NCBI GenBank assembly: GCA_046297695.1
Contig: JBKBHF010000052.1
Span: 1-25,504, forward strand
Length of the DNA stretch: 25,504 nucleotides
Reading direction: 5' to 3'
Source: Permianibacter sp046297695
Lineage (GTDB): Bacteria > Pseudomonadota > Gammaproteobacteria > Enterobacterales > Permianibacteraceae
Every line of letters starts with the position of its first letter. Position 1 is the stretch's first letter. A model generated the notes under the pieces. That model saw only the letters and a list, made by a program, of their open reading frames with translations. It was not told the DNA's origin and did not search any database. The position numbers were made by a program, and so were the translations under genes. This document shows, one piece after another, positions 6,053-14,725 of this stretch.

Positions 6053-7120
6053 AAATCCCTGTTCACTCGCGGCCCGGCCCAGGGCATCCGCTTGATCGTC
6101 GCTGTCGTGCTGGCACTGGTGCTGATGGTGCTCGACCATCGTGGCGATCATGTCGCCGGCATTCGGACCACGCTCGCCACCACCATCACGCCGGTGTTGT
6201 ACATCGCCAGTCTGCCGACTTCGCTGTACGACTGGTTCACCGACACGGTGGCTTCGCGCGCCGAACTGCAGCGCGAGAACGAGCAGCTCAAACACGAACA
6301 ATTTTCCTATCGCACGCAATTGCAGCGGCTGACGGCGCTCGAGGCGGAAAACGCCCGCCTGCGTGGCTTGCTGTCGTCGGCCCGGAAAACCCGCGGCAAA
6401 CGCATGATTGCTGAAGTGATCAACGTCGATCTGGAGCCGACCGAGCAGCAGGTCCTGATCAACAAGGGCAGCAACGATGGTGTTTATGTCGGGCAGGCGG
6501 TGCTGGACGCCTTTGGCGTGCTTGGCCAGGTTACCGAAGTGGCGGCATCGACTGCGCGGGTGTTGCTGCTGACCGACTCCCGGCACGCGATCCCGGTGCG
6601 GGTCGAACGCACCGGCTTCAACGCCATCGCCGAAGGCACCGGCGCGATGAATCGCCTGCGGCTCAATTTTGTCCCGAACACCACCGATATTCGTGAAGGC
6701 GATCTGCTGGTCAGCTCGGGTCTGGGTGAACGCTTCCCGGATGGTTATCCGGTCGGTCAGATCGAAGTCATCAAGCGTGACACCGGCGAAGCGTATGCCG
6801 AAATCGATGTGGTGACGGCCGCGCGCATGGAGCGTAGCGGTGAGGTGCTGCTGCTGTGGCCACCGCAAACCTGGCAACCGAGCAGTGACAGCGCGCTACC
6901 GAACCGTGATCAACCTGCCGGGTCGTCATCAGCACTCGTGCCGGCAGGCAGCAATACGGGTTCGGTGCCCACTGCGGTTCCGACAAACGCGCCAACGTCG
7001 ACACCGAAATCGACAACCCCAGCAACCACCACGCCGTCAACAAAAACACCCGCAACAACCCCGGCGAAAACGCCACCGACGACAACAACTCCGACTGCAA
7101 CCGAAGGAGCGGCCGCATGA
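6050..7120 (+). CDS. mreC: Rod-shape-determining protein MreC, apparent ATT start
   Basis: MreC is a bitopic inner-membrane protein whose periplasmic beta domains activate the PBP2/RodA wall synthase. The frame from 6050 gives 356 residues: cytoplasmic KSLFTRGPAQGIR, a membrane helix (about 14-32), a coiled coil (about 65-105), paired beta domains, and a Thr/Pro/Ala-rich tail from about 270. The opening aligns residue for residue with E. coli MKPIFSRGPSLQIR if the ATT at 6050 is the start. An in-frame stop lies at 6020 and no ATG, GTG or TTG occurs before TTG at 6092. GGAG at 6038-6041 gives a good ribosome site for the ATT. Starting at TTG 6092 would delete conserved residues. The stop overlaps mreD (ATGA). 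Gene identity is certain; the start is well argued but unproven. Confidence 0.93.
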   Translation: MKSLFTRGPAQGIRLIVAVVLALVLMVLDHRGDHVAGIRTTLATTITPVLYIASLPTSLYDWFTDTVASRAELQRENEQLKHEQFSYRTQLQRLTALEAENARLRGLLSSARKTRGKRMIAEVINVDLEPTEQQVLINKGSNDGVYVGQAVLDAFGVLGQVTEVAASTARVLLLTDSRHAIPVRVERTGFNAIAEGTGAMNRLRLNFVPNTTDIREGDLLVSSGLGERFPDGYPVGQIEVIKRDTGEAYAEIDVVTAARMERSGEVLLLWPPQTWQPSSDSALPNRDQPAGSSSALVPAGSNTGSVPTAVPTNAPTSTPKSTTPATTTPSTKTPATTPAKTPPTTTTPTATEGAAA

Positions 7121-7605
7121 TCACGCACGCTCGCCATGGTACCCACTGGGTCTTGTTGAGTTTTCTGTTGGCGCTGGTGCTGACGGTGCTGCCGTTGCCG
7201 AGTCTGCTCAATCAGGCGCGGCCGGCCTTTGTCCTGCTGACGCTGATTTATTGGGTGCTGGCCTTGCCGCATCGGTACGGCATTTTCAGTGCCTTTGCCA
7301 TTGGTCTGGCGCTGGATGTCATCACCGGCAAGATGCTCGGCTTGCACGCCTTGTTGCTGTCCTTGCTCGCGTACATTTGCATCAAACAATACAGCCGGGT
7401 CCGGATGTTCACCCGACCGATGCAGGCAGCGTTTGTGTTGCTGCTGGTGGGGCTCAGCCTGTTGCTGCAACTGTGGATCGAAAATGCCGTACGGCCGGTG
7501 TCCATTCGCGCCAGTTATTGGTGGCCGGCGCTGACTTCCGGATTGTTCTGGTTTGTCTGGTTCCCGTTCCTGCGCCACTGGCGCCGCCGTTTGCAGATCA
7601 GCTGA
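7117..7605 (+). CDS. mreD: Rod-shape-determining membrane protein MreD
   Basis: This 162-residue protein is almost entirely hydrophobic, with about five membrane helices, as in E. coli MreD (162 residues). It joins MreC and the RodA/PBP2 elongation complex in the inner membrane. The ATG overlaps the mreC stop (ATGA at 7117-7120) and has AAGGAG at 7104-7109, so it may be translated partly independently of mreC. Its stop overlaps the maf start (TGATG at 7603-7607). The family is poorly conserved; the call rests on size, topology and position between mreC and maf. Confidence 0.92.
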   Translation: MITHARHGTHWVLLSFLLALVLTVLPLPSLLNQARPAFVLLTLIYWVLALPHRYGIFSAFAIGLALDVITGKMLGLHALLLSLLAYICIKQYSRVRMFTRPMQAAFVLLLVGLSLLLQLWIENAVRPVSIRASYWWPALTSGLFWFVWFPFLRHWRRRLQIS

Positions 7606-8171
7606 TGATTTATCTGGCCTCTGCCTCCCCCCGCCGCGCCGAATTGTTGCGGCAAATCCAGGTGGCGTTCAGCGTGGTTTCAGCGCCGGTTGATGAAACT
7701 CGTCTGGCCGGCGAGTCGCCACAGGCCTATGTGCTGCGGCTGGCGCGCGACAAGGCCCGCGCGGGCTGGGCGCATCCGGATCGGCGTGAGCTCTGGCCGG
7801 TGCTGGCCGCCGACACCTCGGTGGTGTTCGGCGACACCGTGCTCGGCAAGCCGGAAACCGAGGCCGAGGGCATGGCGATGCTGGCGCAGCTGTCGGGCCG
7901 GCGCCATCAGGTGATGACCGCCGTCTGCGTCAAGCGTGGCGAATACGAGGCCTGCGAGCTGCAGGTCTCGACCATCGGTTTTCGGGTCATGACCGTGGCC
8001 GAGCAGCGCGCTTACTGGGCCAGTGGCGAAGGCCGCGACAAAGCCGGTGGCTATGCGGTGCAGGGCCTCGCGGCGCGCTACATTGATTATCTGGAAGGCA
8101 GTTACAGCGGCGTGGTCGGTTTGCCGCTGCATGTGGTCGATGCGTTGCTGCAGCGGCCGGAATTCATTTGA
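7605..8171 (+). CDS. maf: Maf-family nucleoside triphosphate pyrophosphatase (dTTP/UTP type)
   Basis: Maf proteins hydrolyse non-canonical or surplus nucleoside triphosphates to monophosphate and pyrophosphate. The 188-residue product has SASPRR near the N-terminus, the catalytic ADTSV (D70, matching E. coli YhdE D70), GKPE, and the DKAGGYAVQG block. Sequence and position after mreD match the YhdE (dTTP/UTP pyrophosphatase) branch better than the YceF branch. The ATG at 7605 shares its A with the mreD stop, giving translational coupling; a much longer upstream frame running through mreC/mreD is an artefact. A 105-bp gap with strong hairpins separates it from rng. Confidence 0.93.
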   Translation: MIYLASASPRRAELLRQIQVAFSVVSAPVDETRLAGESPQAYVLRLARDKARAGWAHPDRRELWPVLAADTSVVFGDTVLGKPETEAEGMAMLAQLSGRRHQVMTAVCVKRGEYEACELQVSTIGFRVMTVAEQRAYWASGEGRDKAGGYAVQGLAARYIDYLEGSYSGVVGLPLHVVDALLQRPEFI

Positions 8172-8198
8172 GTCGCGCGATGCGTCAACGCCATCGCC

Positions 8199-8218
8199 GA
8201 CGGCTCGCTAACGCCGTC
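8199..8218 (+). promoter_or_regulatory. First stem in the maf-rng gap
   Basis: GACGGC (8199-8204) pairs with GCCGTC (8213-8218) around 8 nt. The same GACGGC recurs at 8220-8225, inside the arm of the next hairpin, so the two stems could offer alternative pairings. Confidence 0.45.
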
Positions 8219-8220
8219 TG

Positions 8221-8253
8221 ACGGCTTCGGTACCGCGAGCGGACCGAAGCCGT
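8221..8253 (+). promoter_or_regulatory. 11-bp hairpin ahead of rng
   Basis: ACGGCTTCGGT (8221-8231) pairs perfectly with ACCGAAGCCGT (8243-8253), and the 11-nt loop can add a CCG/CGG pairing. It ends 23 nt before the rng ATG. No T-run follows, so a leader structure is likelier than a terminator. Confidence 0.55.
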
Positions 8254-8276
8254 GGGCTGCTCAGGACGATCAGGCG

Positions 8277-9776
8277 ATGAGTGCTTTGATTGGTGCGGTC
8301 AGTCAGGAACTGCTGATCAACGTCACCCCGCAGGAAACACGGGTCGCCGTGGTGGAAAACGGCGTGCTGCAAGAGTTGCATGTCGAACGCGCGCATGCGC
8401 GCGGTCTGGTCGGCAATATCTATCGCGGTCGGGTTCGCCGGGTGCTGCCGGGCATGCAGGCCGCATTTGTCGATATCGGCCTGGAACGGGCCGCGTTCCT
8501 GCACGCCTCGGACATGCAAGGTTCGGCACTGGCGGAAGACGCCGATGCCTCGGTGGCGTCGGCGCCGCAGGTCGAAGACATCAGCAACCGCCTGGTCGAA
8601 GGCCAGTCGATCATCGTACAGGTGTTGAAGGATCCGCTCGGCAGCAAAGGCGCGCGGCTCAGTACCGAGCTGGCGTTACCGTCGCGTTATCTGGTGTTGT
8701 TGCCCTACACCGCCCATATCGGCGTGTCCCAGCGCATCGAGGATGATGCCGAACGGGCCCGGCTGCGCAACACGCTGACCGAAATCTCGGCGCGAAACAA
8801 TGCCGGCTTCATTGTCCGTACCGCGGCCGAAGGCGCCTCGGAAGCGGCCTTGCTGCACGACGCGGAATATCTGCTGCGGCTGTGGCAGCGTATTCGCGGC
8901 GACATGGATCGCAGCGCGCCGGAAAGTGTGGTCTATCAGGACTTGAGTCTGCCGGTACGCACGCTGCGCGATTTGTGGGCGCAGAACGTCGAACGCGTGC
9001 GGGTCGATTCGCGCGAAGCATTCCAGCAAATGCGGCAGTTCGCCGACGAATTCATGCCGGGCCTTGCCGAGCGCATCGAGCATTACAGCGGCGAGCGGCC
9101 ATTGTTCGACATGTATGGTGTCGAAGACGAGATCCAGCGTGCGCTGGAGCGGAAAGTGCCGCTCAAATCCGGCGGTTATCTGGTGCTCGATCAAACCGAG
9201 GCGATGACCACGATCGACGTCAACACTGGTGCTTTCGTCGGTCACAAGACGCTCGAAGAAACCATTTTCCGGACCAATCTGGAGGCCGCGTCGGCCTTGG
9301 CGCGGCAGCTGCGGCTGCGCAATCTCGGCGGCATCATCATCATCGATTTCATCGACATGCAGGATGATGAGCACAAACGGCAAGTCTTGCGGGCGCTGGA
9401 AAAAGCGCTGGAGCGCGACCACGCCAAGACCACCATCTCCGAAGTGTCGGCGCTTGGTCTGGTGCAGATGACCCGCAAACGGACGCGGGAAAGCCTGGAG
9501 CACGTGCTCTGCGAAACCTGCCCGCATTGCCAGGGCCGCGGCACCATGAAAACGCCGGTCACGGTCTGCTACGAAATTTTCCGCGAGATCATCCGGGCGG
9601 CACGCGCTTACGAGGCGCAAGGCATTCTGGTGTTGGCGAGCTCGGCGGTGGTCGATTGTCTGCGTGACAGCGAAGCCAACAGCGTCGCCGAATTGGAGCT
9701 GTTCATCGGCCGGCCGATCAAGTTGCAGGTCGAGCCGCAGTACTCGCAAGAACAATTTGATGTGGTATTGGTTTGA
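8277..9776 (+). CDS. rng: Ribonuclease G
   Basis: RNase G is the endonuclease that matures the 5' end of 16S rRNA and cuts some mRNAs. The 499 residues include an S1 RNA-binding domain (about 38-125, NIYRGRVRRVLPGMQAAFVDIG), the 5'-sensor/RNase H region, and the DNase-I-like catalytic site. That site has D314 (TTIDVNTG) and D357 (IIIDFIDM), 43 residues apart as in RNase E. A zinc-link C-P-H-C lies at 415-418. The long C-terminal scaffold of RNase E is absent, so this is RNase G. It follows maf after two hairpins, and its TGA overlaps the yhdP ATG by one base. All catalytic residues are present. Confidence 0.97.
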   Translation: MSALIGAVSQELLINVTPQETRVAVVENGVLQELHVERAHARGLVGNIYRGRVRRVLPGMQAAFVDIGLERAAFLHASDMQGSALAEDADASVASAPQVEDISNRLVEGQSIIVQVLKDPLGSKGARLSTELALPSRYLVLLPYTAHIGVSQRIEDDAERARLRNTLTEISARNNAGFIVRTAAEGASEAALLHDAEYLLRLWQRIRGDMDRSAPESVVYQDLSLPVRTLRDLWAQNVERVRVDSREAFQQMRQFADEFMPGLAERIEHYSGERPLFDMYGVEDEIQRALERKVPLKSGGYLVLDQTEAMTTIDVNTGAFVGHKTLEETIFRTNLEAASALARQLRLRNLGGIIIIDFIDMQDDEHKRQVLRALEKALERDHAKTTISEVSALGLVQMTRKRTRESLEHVLCETCPHCQGRGTMKTPVTVCYEIFREIIRAARAYEAQGILVLASSAVVDCLRDSEANSVAELELFIGRPIKLQVEPQYSQEQFDVVLV

Positions 9777-12700
9777 TGTGGCAGCGTGCGCTCAAGTGGC
9801 TTTGGTACAGCGTTGCGACGCTGATCATCGCCATTGCCGTGCTGGTCAGTCTGGGCCGGCTGCTGTTTCCGCAGGCCTATCAGCTGAAGCCGGCGTTTGA
9901 GCAGTATCTGGCCGAGCGCACCGGCGCCACGGTGCGCATTGCCGAGGTCCATGGCGCCTGGCGCGGGTTCGGGCCGGAGCTGCGGGTCACCGGGATCGAG
10001 TTGTTGGCGCCAGGCAGCGGCGAACTTTTGCTGAAAGTTGCGCGCTTTGAAGCGGCGCTGGATCTGCCGCGTTCGCTGCTCAGCTGGCATGCGGTGATGC
10101 GTCGGTTCGAAGTGGAAGGGCTGCAGGCCCTGGTCGAACTGGACAGCAAAGGCCAGTTGGTGCTGCCTGGGCTGTTGCTGGAGAACGATGAGGACTCCGA
10201 GATCTCCGCGCAGTACATTATCGATGCCTTGCTGCGGCAAAACCGTGTCGCGATCACGGAGACCGAAATCCGCTACCGGCGCCGACAAGGCGACATCATT
10301 CCGCTGCGCCTGGCCGAAGTCAGTTTGCGCAACCGGCGCGGTCAGCATCAGGCCATTGGCGATTTGACCGTGCACGACGGCGGCAATGCCCGGTTCGTGC
10401 TGGAGTTCACCGACTATCCGCTCGCGCAGCGCGATCAGATGAGCGTGTATCTGGAAAGCCAGTCGCTCGATCTGGCGCGCTTGCCACTGCCGGTGGCGCC
10501 ACTTGGTGTGCACCTGGAAGACGGCGATCTGCAGCTGCAGATCTGGGCCAACTGGCGTGACGGCGCCTGGCGCGACGGTCAGGCCAATGTCGCCTTGAAA
10601 CAGCTGCAACTGGTCAATGACGAGCAACAGCGCAAGGCGCTGGACAGCGTTTCCGGGCAACTGCATTTCGCCCGCGCCAACAACCGGTTGTGGTATTTGC
10701 ATGGCGAGAACCTGCAGTGGCAGATCGACGGCAAAACCCGTACCGGTTTGACCCTGGAAGGCAAAGTCAGTCGAGAATCCGAGCAGCAGCGCTGGGGCTT
10801 CGATATCGGCGCCATGCAGCTGGCGGATCTGATGGCGATTGTCCAGTTCAGCTCGGCGGTGCCGGCGGAGCTGCGGCAACGGTTGGCGGCCCTCGAGGCC
10901 AGTGCAGATTTGCCACGCACCCAGATCGATTTTCTCTGGCGTGACGACGCCGTTGCGGACTGGGCCATTGCCTGCCAATTCGATCAGTTGCGCTATCGCA
11001 GTGATGACTTGCCGGTGCTGACCGAGGGGCGCGGTCGGGTATTGGTTACGGCGGATGGCGGTGCCTTGCGCGTGCAAGCCATCGATCAGGCGATCGACTT
11101 TCATGCGCTGTTCCGGGCGCCGCTGGCATTGCAGGAATTGGATGTCGCGCTGCGCTGGCAGCCGGGCCAAACCGACACCTTGCTGACGGTGCCGCAGGCG
11201 CGTATTCGCAATGCCGATATCGCGATCGACGCCCGCGCGGCCATTCAGGTGCCGGCCGAGGGCGATGCGGAGCTGGCGCTCAATGCCCAGATCCGCAACG
11301 GTGTCGGCGCCAACAAAGCCAGCTATCTGCCGGTCGGCATCATGACGCCGCAGCTGGTCGAATATCTCGACGGCGCCATCGTCGCTGCCGATGTCAAAAC
11401 GGCACATGCCGTTTTGCGCGGGCCGCTGCATCGGTTTCCGTTTACCGATCACGACGGCGTGTTCGATGTCCTGGCGGACGTTGGCAATGCGCAGTACCGG
11501 TTTCAGCCGGAGTGGCCGGCAGTAACGGATTTACAGGCGCAATTGCAGTTCGTCGGCAACAGCATGTTCATCGCCATCAATGAAGCCAAATTGGCGGGCT
11601 GGCAGGTCGAGCAGGGCAGTGTGGTGCTGGATCCGATGGGCGGCCCATCGGCGACCTTGCAAGTGCAAGCCGATGGTGCGGGCAGTGGCAAAGCCGCGTT
11701 CGCCCTGCTGCGCAGCAGCCCGTTGCGAACGCCCTTGCAACCGCTGTTGGACACTCTGGACGCCGACGGTGCCATGCACACGACGCTGACGCTGGCCATA
11801 CCGCTGCATGACAGCCATGCCAGTCAGGTGCGCGGTACCGTCAGTTTCGGCAATGCCAGTTTGCTGTTGAAACCGCTGGCGCTGCCACTGACGGCGGCGC
11901 GTGGGGAAGTGTCCTTTGCCGAGTTTGGTATCACCGGTGGTGATGTGCGCATGCAGGCGCTCGGCGGCACCCTGACAGCGAAACTGCGCGGTGATGCCGG
12001 CGGCGGTGAAATCGCGGTGCGCGGCCGCGCGAGCAGTGATGCGGTGGCCGCCTGGTATCCGCATCCGGTGCAGAATCATCTCGCTGGCGTGTTCGACTAT
12101 GACGGCAAAGTCTTGTTGCCGGGCCGCGAGCAGCACGGCGTGCAAGTGACATTGCAGACCGACTTGCAGGGGCTGGCACTGACCGCGCCAGCACCGTTTG
12201 GCAAAACAACAGAGTCTGCGCGACCGCTGCGCTTTGTTGCCGGCGTCGATACCGAGCGCTTGTCATTGTGGGCCGACTATGACAATCAGCTGGTGTTCCA
12301 GGCCGAGCGGAACGCGGACGAGCCGGCATTGCGCGCCGAATTGTTGCTGGGCGGCGCGTCCTACACCGGCCATACGCCGGGCCTCAGCATCCGCGGCAGT
12401 CTGCCGGCGCTTGCGGCAACGGATTGGTTGCCATTCATTGTCGATGTCACCCGTACGGCGTCAACACTGGCAGATAACGGGGAACACGCCAACCCGCATG
12501 GCATTACAACTTTGGCACCGGTGCGAACCGGTGCCGCACCGACACTGGCCCTGTCGATTGCTGCGGTGGATTTTTACGGCTTGCCGTTTGAAGCCGTGCA
12601 ACTGGGCGGACGCCCTACCGATGCCGGTTACCAGCTGCAGCTGCGCGCACCGGCCTTGGTGGGTGAAGTGTTGCTGGCAGACGAATCTCCGATCCGGGTG

Positions 12701-13765
12701 AAGCTCGAGAAGCTGCTGCATGAATCGGCACAGGCACAAACGCAAGCGGTCGATGCGACGGCGAAAGTCGCAACCGAGATCACGGTGAACGAGAACGCAG
12801 CAGCGAACACCACACCAGCTACCGCAACAGCGAGCGCGCCGGCAACGGTTGCAAGCCCGACCACCACGACGGAGAGCACGGTGTTGCGGGAGCCCGCCGA
12901 CTGGCCGGAGCTGGAGCTGGATTGCAAACAGTGCCGGTTCTACAGTCGCGAATTCGGTCGGGTGCAGCTCAGTTTGCGCAACGAGCAGCAGGACAAGCGC
13001 CTGAGCGTGAAAGCTGAGCGCAAGGATCTGCTGAACATCGCGCTGACCGGGTTGTGGTCGGCGGCAGAACACGACACCGCCATTCGTGGCCGGATCAGCA
13101 GCCGCGACTGGGGCGCGCTGACCCAGGACTGGGGCGTTGATCTGGGTGTTCGGGAATCGTCCGGTCATATCGATCTGGATCTGCGCTGGCCCAACAGTCC
13201 GGTGGATTTTCGCTTGGCCGCCAGCCGTGGTGAGATCGATTTGGCGCTCGGCAAGGGCTATATCGCGCGTGATACCGAAGCCAAGGAACGGGTGGCGCGG
13301 GTGTTCAGCCTGCTCGGTCTGTCGTCGCTGACCCGACGGCTCAGTCTGGATTTCAGCGATTTGTTCAAGGACGGTTTGTATTACGACCGGCTCGGCGGTG
13401 AGTTCCTGTTGGCCGATGGCAAAGCGGTCAATCGCAACGTCAAACTGGAAGGCGTGGCGCTGGATCTGGATTTCACCGGCGACATTGATTTCGTCAATCG
13501 TCGGCTCGACCAGAAAATTGTCGGCACGACCAAACTGAACTCGAGCTTTCCGGTGCTGGCCGGCTGGATCATCAATCCGACCGCCGGGGTGGCGCTGTGG
13601 TTGATGAACAAATTGTTCATCGAGCGGGTCGAAAAAGTCGTGTTCGGTTTTGAGTTCCAGGTCTACGGCCCCTGGGACAATCCGGAAGTGATCGAGCGCG
13701 GTCGTCGTGAAGGCGAGATCGCCATTCCGGAACCGCCAGAGGCCGCACCGGCACAATCGCAATAA
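9776..13765 (+). CDS. yhdP: YhdP, AsmA-like envelope lipid-transport protein
   Basis: YhdP is one of the large AsmA-like bridge proteins (with TamB and YdbH in E. coli) thought to carry phospholipids between inner and outer membrane. The 1329-residue protein starts with one membrane helix (about 13-36). A very long beta-rich periplasmic part with DUF3971/AsmA-type repeats follows, and it ends in the conserved C-terminal AsmA-like block (GGEFLLADGKAVNRNVKLEG region). E. coli YhdP is about 1266 residues. A low-complexity Ala/Thr insert lies at about 982-1041, followed by C-x-x-C (C1050, C1053). The ATG at 9776 shares its A with the rng stop; a TTG three bases upstream is less likely. Its tight link to rng implies co-translation. 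Confidence 0.92.
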   Translation: MWQRALKWLWYSVATLIIAIAVLVSLGRLLFPQAYQLKPAFEQYLAERTGATVRIAEVHGAWRGFGPELRVTGIELLAPGSGELLLKVARFEAALDLPRSLLSWHAVMRRFEVEGLQALVELDSKGQLVLPGLLLENDEDSEISAQYIIDALLRQNRVAITETEIRYRRRQGDIIPLRLAEVSLRNRRGQHQAIGDLTVHDGGNARFVLEFTDYPLAQRDQMSVYLESQSLDLARLPLPVAPLGVHLEDGDLQLQIWANWRDGAWRDGQANVALKQLQLVNDEQQRKALDSVSGQLHFARANNRLWYLHGENLQWQIDGKTRTGLTLEGKVSRESEQQRWGFDIGAMQLADLMAIVQFSSAVPAELRQRLAALEASADLPRTQIDFLWRDDAVADWAIACQFDQLRYRSDDLPVLTEGRGRVLVTADGGALRVQAIDQAIDFHALFRAPLALQELDVALRWQPGQTDTLLTVPQARIRNADIAIDARAAIQVPAEGDAELALNAQIRNGVGANKASYLPVGIMTPQLVEYLDGAIVAADVKTAHAVLRGPLHRFPFTDHDGVFDVLADVGNAQYRFQPEWPAVTDLQAQLQFVGNSMFIAINEAKLAGWQVEQGSVVLDPMGGPSATLQVQADGAGSGKAAFALLRSSPLRTPLQPLLDTLDADGAMHTTLTLAIPLHDSHASQVRGTVSFGNASLLLKPLALPLTAARGEVSFAEFGITGGDVRMQALGGTLTAKLRGDAGGGEIAVRGRASSDAVAAWYPHPVQNHLAGVFDYDGKVLLPGREQHGVQVTLQTDLQGLALTAPAPFGKTTESARPLRFVAGVDTERLSLWADYDNQLVFQAERNADEPALRAELLLGGASYTGHTPGLSIRGSLPALAATDWLPFIVDVTRTASTLADNGEHANPHGITTLAPVRTGAAPTLALSIAAVDFYGLPFEAVQLGGRPTDAGYQLQLRAPALVGEVLLADESPIRVKLEKLLHESAQAQTQAVDATAKVATEITVNENAAANTTPATATASAPATVASPTTTTESTVLREPADWPELELDCKQCRFYSREFGRVQLSLRNEQQDKRLSVKAERKDLLNIALTGLWSAAEHDTAIRGRISSRDWGALTQDWGVDLGVRESSGHIDLDLRWPNSPVDFRLAASRGEIDLALGKGYIARDTEAKERVARVFSLLGLSSLTRRLSLDFSDLFKDGLYYDRLGGEFLLADGKAVNRNVKLEGVALDLDFTGDIDFVNRRLDQKIVGTTKLNSSFPVLAGWIINPTAGVALWLMNKLFIERVEKVVFGFEFQVYGPWDNPEVIERGRREGEIAIPEPPEAAPAQSQ

Positions 13766-13861
13766 CGACAGTCGTCGCATTCGCGACTGGCCTTGTGTTA
13801 GCAACACGTTTTGCATTTGGCGATCGGCATCGTCAGCGCAGCCGTCGCAGGAGAAAGCACC

Positions 13862-14725
13862 ATGAAAGTGGCCGCCATTCAAATGCTGTCCGGTACCGAC
13901 CGGGAGCGCAATCTCGCCGCGGCTGAGCGCCTGCTGCGGGAAGCTGCGGCGCAAGGTGCCCGTTTTGCCTTGCTACCGGAAAATTTTCCATTGATGGGGC
14001 GGCGTGAGGAAGACAAGCGGACGATTGCCGAGCCGGATGGTCACGGTCCGATTCAGGCCATGCTCCAGCGCGTGGCGGCCGAGCTGCAGATCTGGATTGC
14101 TGCGGGCACCTATCCGGCGCAGGCCCAAACCGGTGATCGGGTCAGGGCGCGGCTGGCGCTGTATGGGCCGGACGGCAGCCGGCATTGCCATTACGACAAG
14201 CTGCATCTGTTTGATGTCGAGTTGCCAGGCGGCCGCGAGAGCTATTTCGAGTCACGCGGTATCGAGCCCGGCGAGCAGGTGGTGACCGCTGCGGTCGACG
14301 ACGCGGTGTTTGGCTTGAGCATTTGCTACGACCTGCGCTTTCCCGAGTTGTATCGCCAGCAAGTTGCTGGTGGCGCCAATGTGCTGCTGGTGCCGGCGGC
14401 GTTCACGGCAACGACCGGTGCCGCCCATTGGCACACTTTGCTGCGCGCACGTGCCATTGAAAATCAATGTTTTGTCATCGCGGCCAATCAAGGCGGCCAG
14501 CACGAAAATGGTCGCGCCACCTATGGCCACAGCGTAATCTACGATCCATGGGGCGAATGCCTGGCCGAGGCCGGCACCGGTGAGGCGGTCATCTGCGCCG
14601 AACTCGATTTCGCCGCGCTGACCGCGCTGCGTCAGCGTTTTCCGGTGCTGAAACATCAGCGTATCGCAGTGACCGCGACGCCAGCGGCGCCGGCCGACAG
14701 CCCTTCGATCGGAGAGAACTCATGA
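13862..14725 (+). CDS. Nitrilase-superfamily amidohydrolase (Nit)
   Basis: This belongs to the carbon-nitrogen hydrolase family, with the complete Glu-Lys-Cys triad: E40 (LLPENFPLMG), K113 (HYDKLHLFD) and C155 (SICYDLRFPELY). The sequence and place next to tldD match the Nit1/Nit2 branch, whose known activity is repair of deaminated glutathione or omega-amidase action. The physiological substrate here is inferred. The ATG at 13862 is preceded by AGGAGA (13849-13854), which decides it over an upstream in-frame Met at 13811 that lacks such a site. The product is 287 residues. Its stop overlaps the tldD ATG (ATGA at 14722-14725), so the two are coupled. Confidence 0.9.
   Translation: MKVAAIQMLSGTDRERNLAAAERLLREAAAQGARFALLPENFPLMGRREEDKRTIAEPDGHGPIQAMLQRVAAELQIWIAAGTYPAQAQTGDRVRARLALYGPDGSRHCHYDKLHLFDVELPGGRESYFESRGIEPGEQVVTAAVDDAVFGLSICYDLRFPELYRQQVAGGANVLLVPAAFTATTGAAHWHTLLRARAIENQCFVIAANQGGQHENGRATYGHSVIYDPWGECLAEAGTGEAVICAELDFAALTALRQRFPVLKHQRIAVTATPAAPADSPSIGENS

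Noticed and set aside
6840..7604. Upstream extension of the maf frame across mreC/mreD
   Set aside because: It is an open but non-coding frame under mreC and mreD. The Maf family begins at the ATG at 7605.
9608..11452. 614-residue minus-strand frame opposite rng/yhdP
   Set aside because: Antisense shadow of GC-rich coding sequence. The plus-strand frames are recognisable families covering the whole stretch.
12461..13954. 497-residue minus-strand frame opposite yhdP/nit
   Set aside because: Same reason: low-complexity His/Gln/Arg-rich product with no recognisable domain.
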